Shown one piece after another: positions 41,942 through 41,997 of a stretch of DNA of 41,997 bases (position 1 is its first letter; every line of letters starts with the position of its first letter). Made by a program: the position numbers and the translations under genes. The notes under the pieces are model-generated. The model did no database searches. It saw nothing but the letters and a program-made list of their open reading frames with translations, and had not been told where the DNA came from. Source of the DNA: Pseudomonadota bacterium (GTDB lineage: Bacteria; Myxococcota_A; Polyangia; Fen-1088); NCBI GenBank assembly GCA_017881245.1, contig JADGRC010000149.1:1-41997 (forward strand), read 5' to 3'.

Positions 41942-41997
41942 GCGCTGGCGTTGACCATCGGCTTCGCCACCGATCTGGCCTTGGCCCCGTCGCTGGC

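Larger units (their letters stand above)
41687..41997. other. Window-end region, 311 bp, with relic and nested repeats
   Basis: After the lipoprotein stop no intact gene is seen to the window end. On the minus strand it holds the antitoxin relic at 41695-41907, and at 41882-41941 a nested inverted repeat. From 41942 to 41997 only a possible C terminus of a minus-strand gene or N-terminal piece of a plus-strand gene can be argued; neither is supported. Confidence 0.5.

Noticed and set aside
41924-41997. Plus-strand reading VPVGDDALALTIGFATDLALAP, like the N-terminal (MshEN) domain of a secretion or pilus ATPase.
   Set aside because: Only about 25 residues look alike, the upstream sequence in that frame does not continue the domain, and the window ends; the antitoxin reading on the minus strand explains 41695-41907 better.

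Overview
This window looks like chromosome of a GC-rich, Gram-negative, predatory or soil-type deltaproteobacterium, most likely Myxococcota. The grounds are the strong G/C codon bias, many outer-membrane barrels and lipoproteins with Gly/Ser/Thr-rich linkers after the lipobox, a kinase-type AAA/TPR signalling protein, PEGA-domain and DUF1566 lipoproteins, a DUF1552 remnant, and oxygen-dependent haem synthesis. No rRNA, tRNA, CRISPR array or insertion sequence was seen. The window is mostly ordinary chromosome with an accessory flavour.

Layout. 1-5.7 kb (+): the 3' part of an AAA/TPR regulator, a stand-alone ABC ATPase, queG, clpS and a GGDEF diguanylate cyclase. 5.7-9.7 kb (-): a translationally coupled lipoprotein / TonB-dependent receptor / small barrel operon. 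10.1-12.7 kb (+): an ECF sigma factor, a zinc anti-sigma factor with TPR-like periplasmic part, and an outer-membrane barrel, all overlapping by 4 nt and bracketed by two copies of the same palindrome. 12.8-14 kb (-): a HIT hydrolase and an AlkD-like glycosylase. 14.0-14.3 kb: a broken DUF1552 fragment. 14.6-15.8 kb (+): a lipoprotein esterase. 15.9-16.5 kb (-): a MazF/RHH toxin-antitoxin pair. 16.5-21.3 kb (-): beta-oxidation genes (thiolase and FadN-type fusion) and a DUF1566 lipoprotein. 21.5-25.9 kb (+): a PEGA protein, an FG-GAP lipoprotein and mgtE. 26.0-29.0 kb (-): hemG, hemE and a JAMM protease. 29.2-29.9 kb (+): a barrel protein. 30.0-36.3 kb (-): a sulfur-amino-acid operon followed by a sulfite-exporter-like permease, and a tandem zinc-ribbon protein. 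36.6-41.7 kb: a YXWGXW protein and a divergent lipoprotein/barrel/lipoprotein locus. 41.7-41.9 kb (-): a frameshifted antitoxin relic.

The most interesting system is the operon at 30.0-35.9 kb. It reads (5' to 3', minus strand) cysK, an E1-like moeB, thrC, a CysO-type ubiquitin-fold sulfur carrier, a second E1-like protein that has lost its ATP-binding motifs, a cysM-type synthase and a TauE/SafE permease, with a JAMM protease 1.8 kb further on. This is the parts list for protein-thiocarboxylate-dependent cysteine (or homocysteine) synthesis, as known from Mycobacterium CysO/CysM/Mec and Wolinella HcyS/HcyD/HcyF. Two things are unusual: the carrier ends in Gly-Gly-Arg, so the thiocarboxylate site is masked by one residue, and an apparently dead E1 pseudoenzyme, with no ATG/GTG/TTG start, sits 3 nt after the carrier.

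Functions are read from motifs and gene order by eye; no database search was run. Start codons were chosen from Shine-Dalgarno-like sequences, overlaps and domain boundaries.
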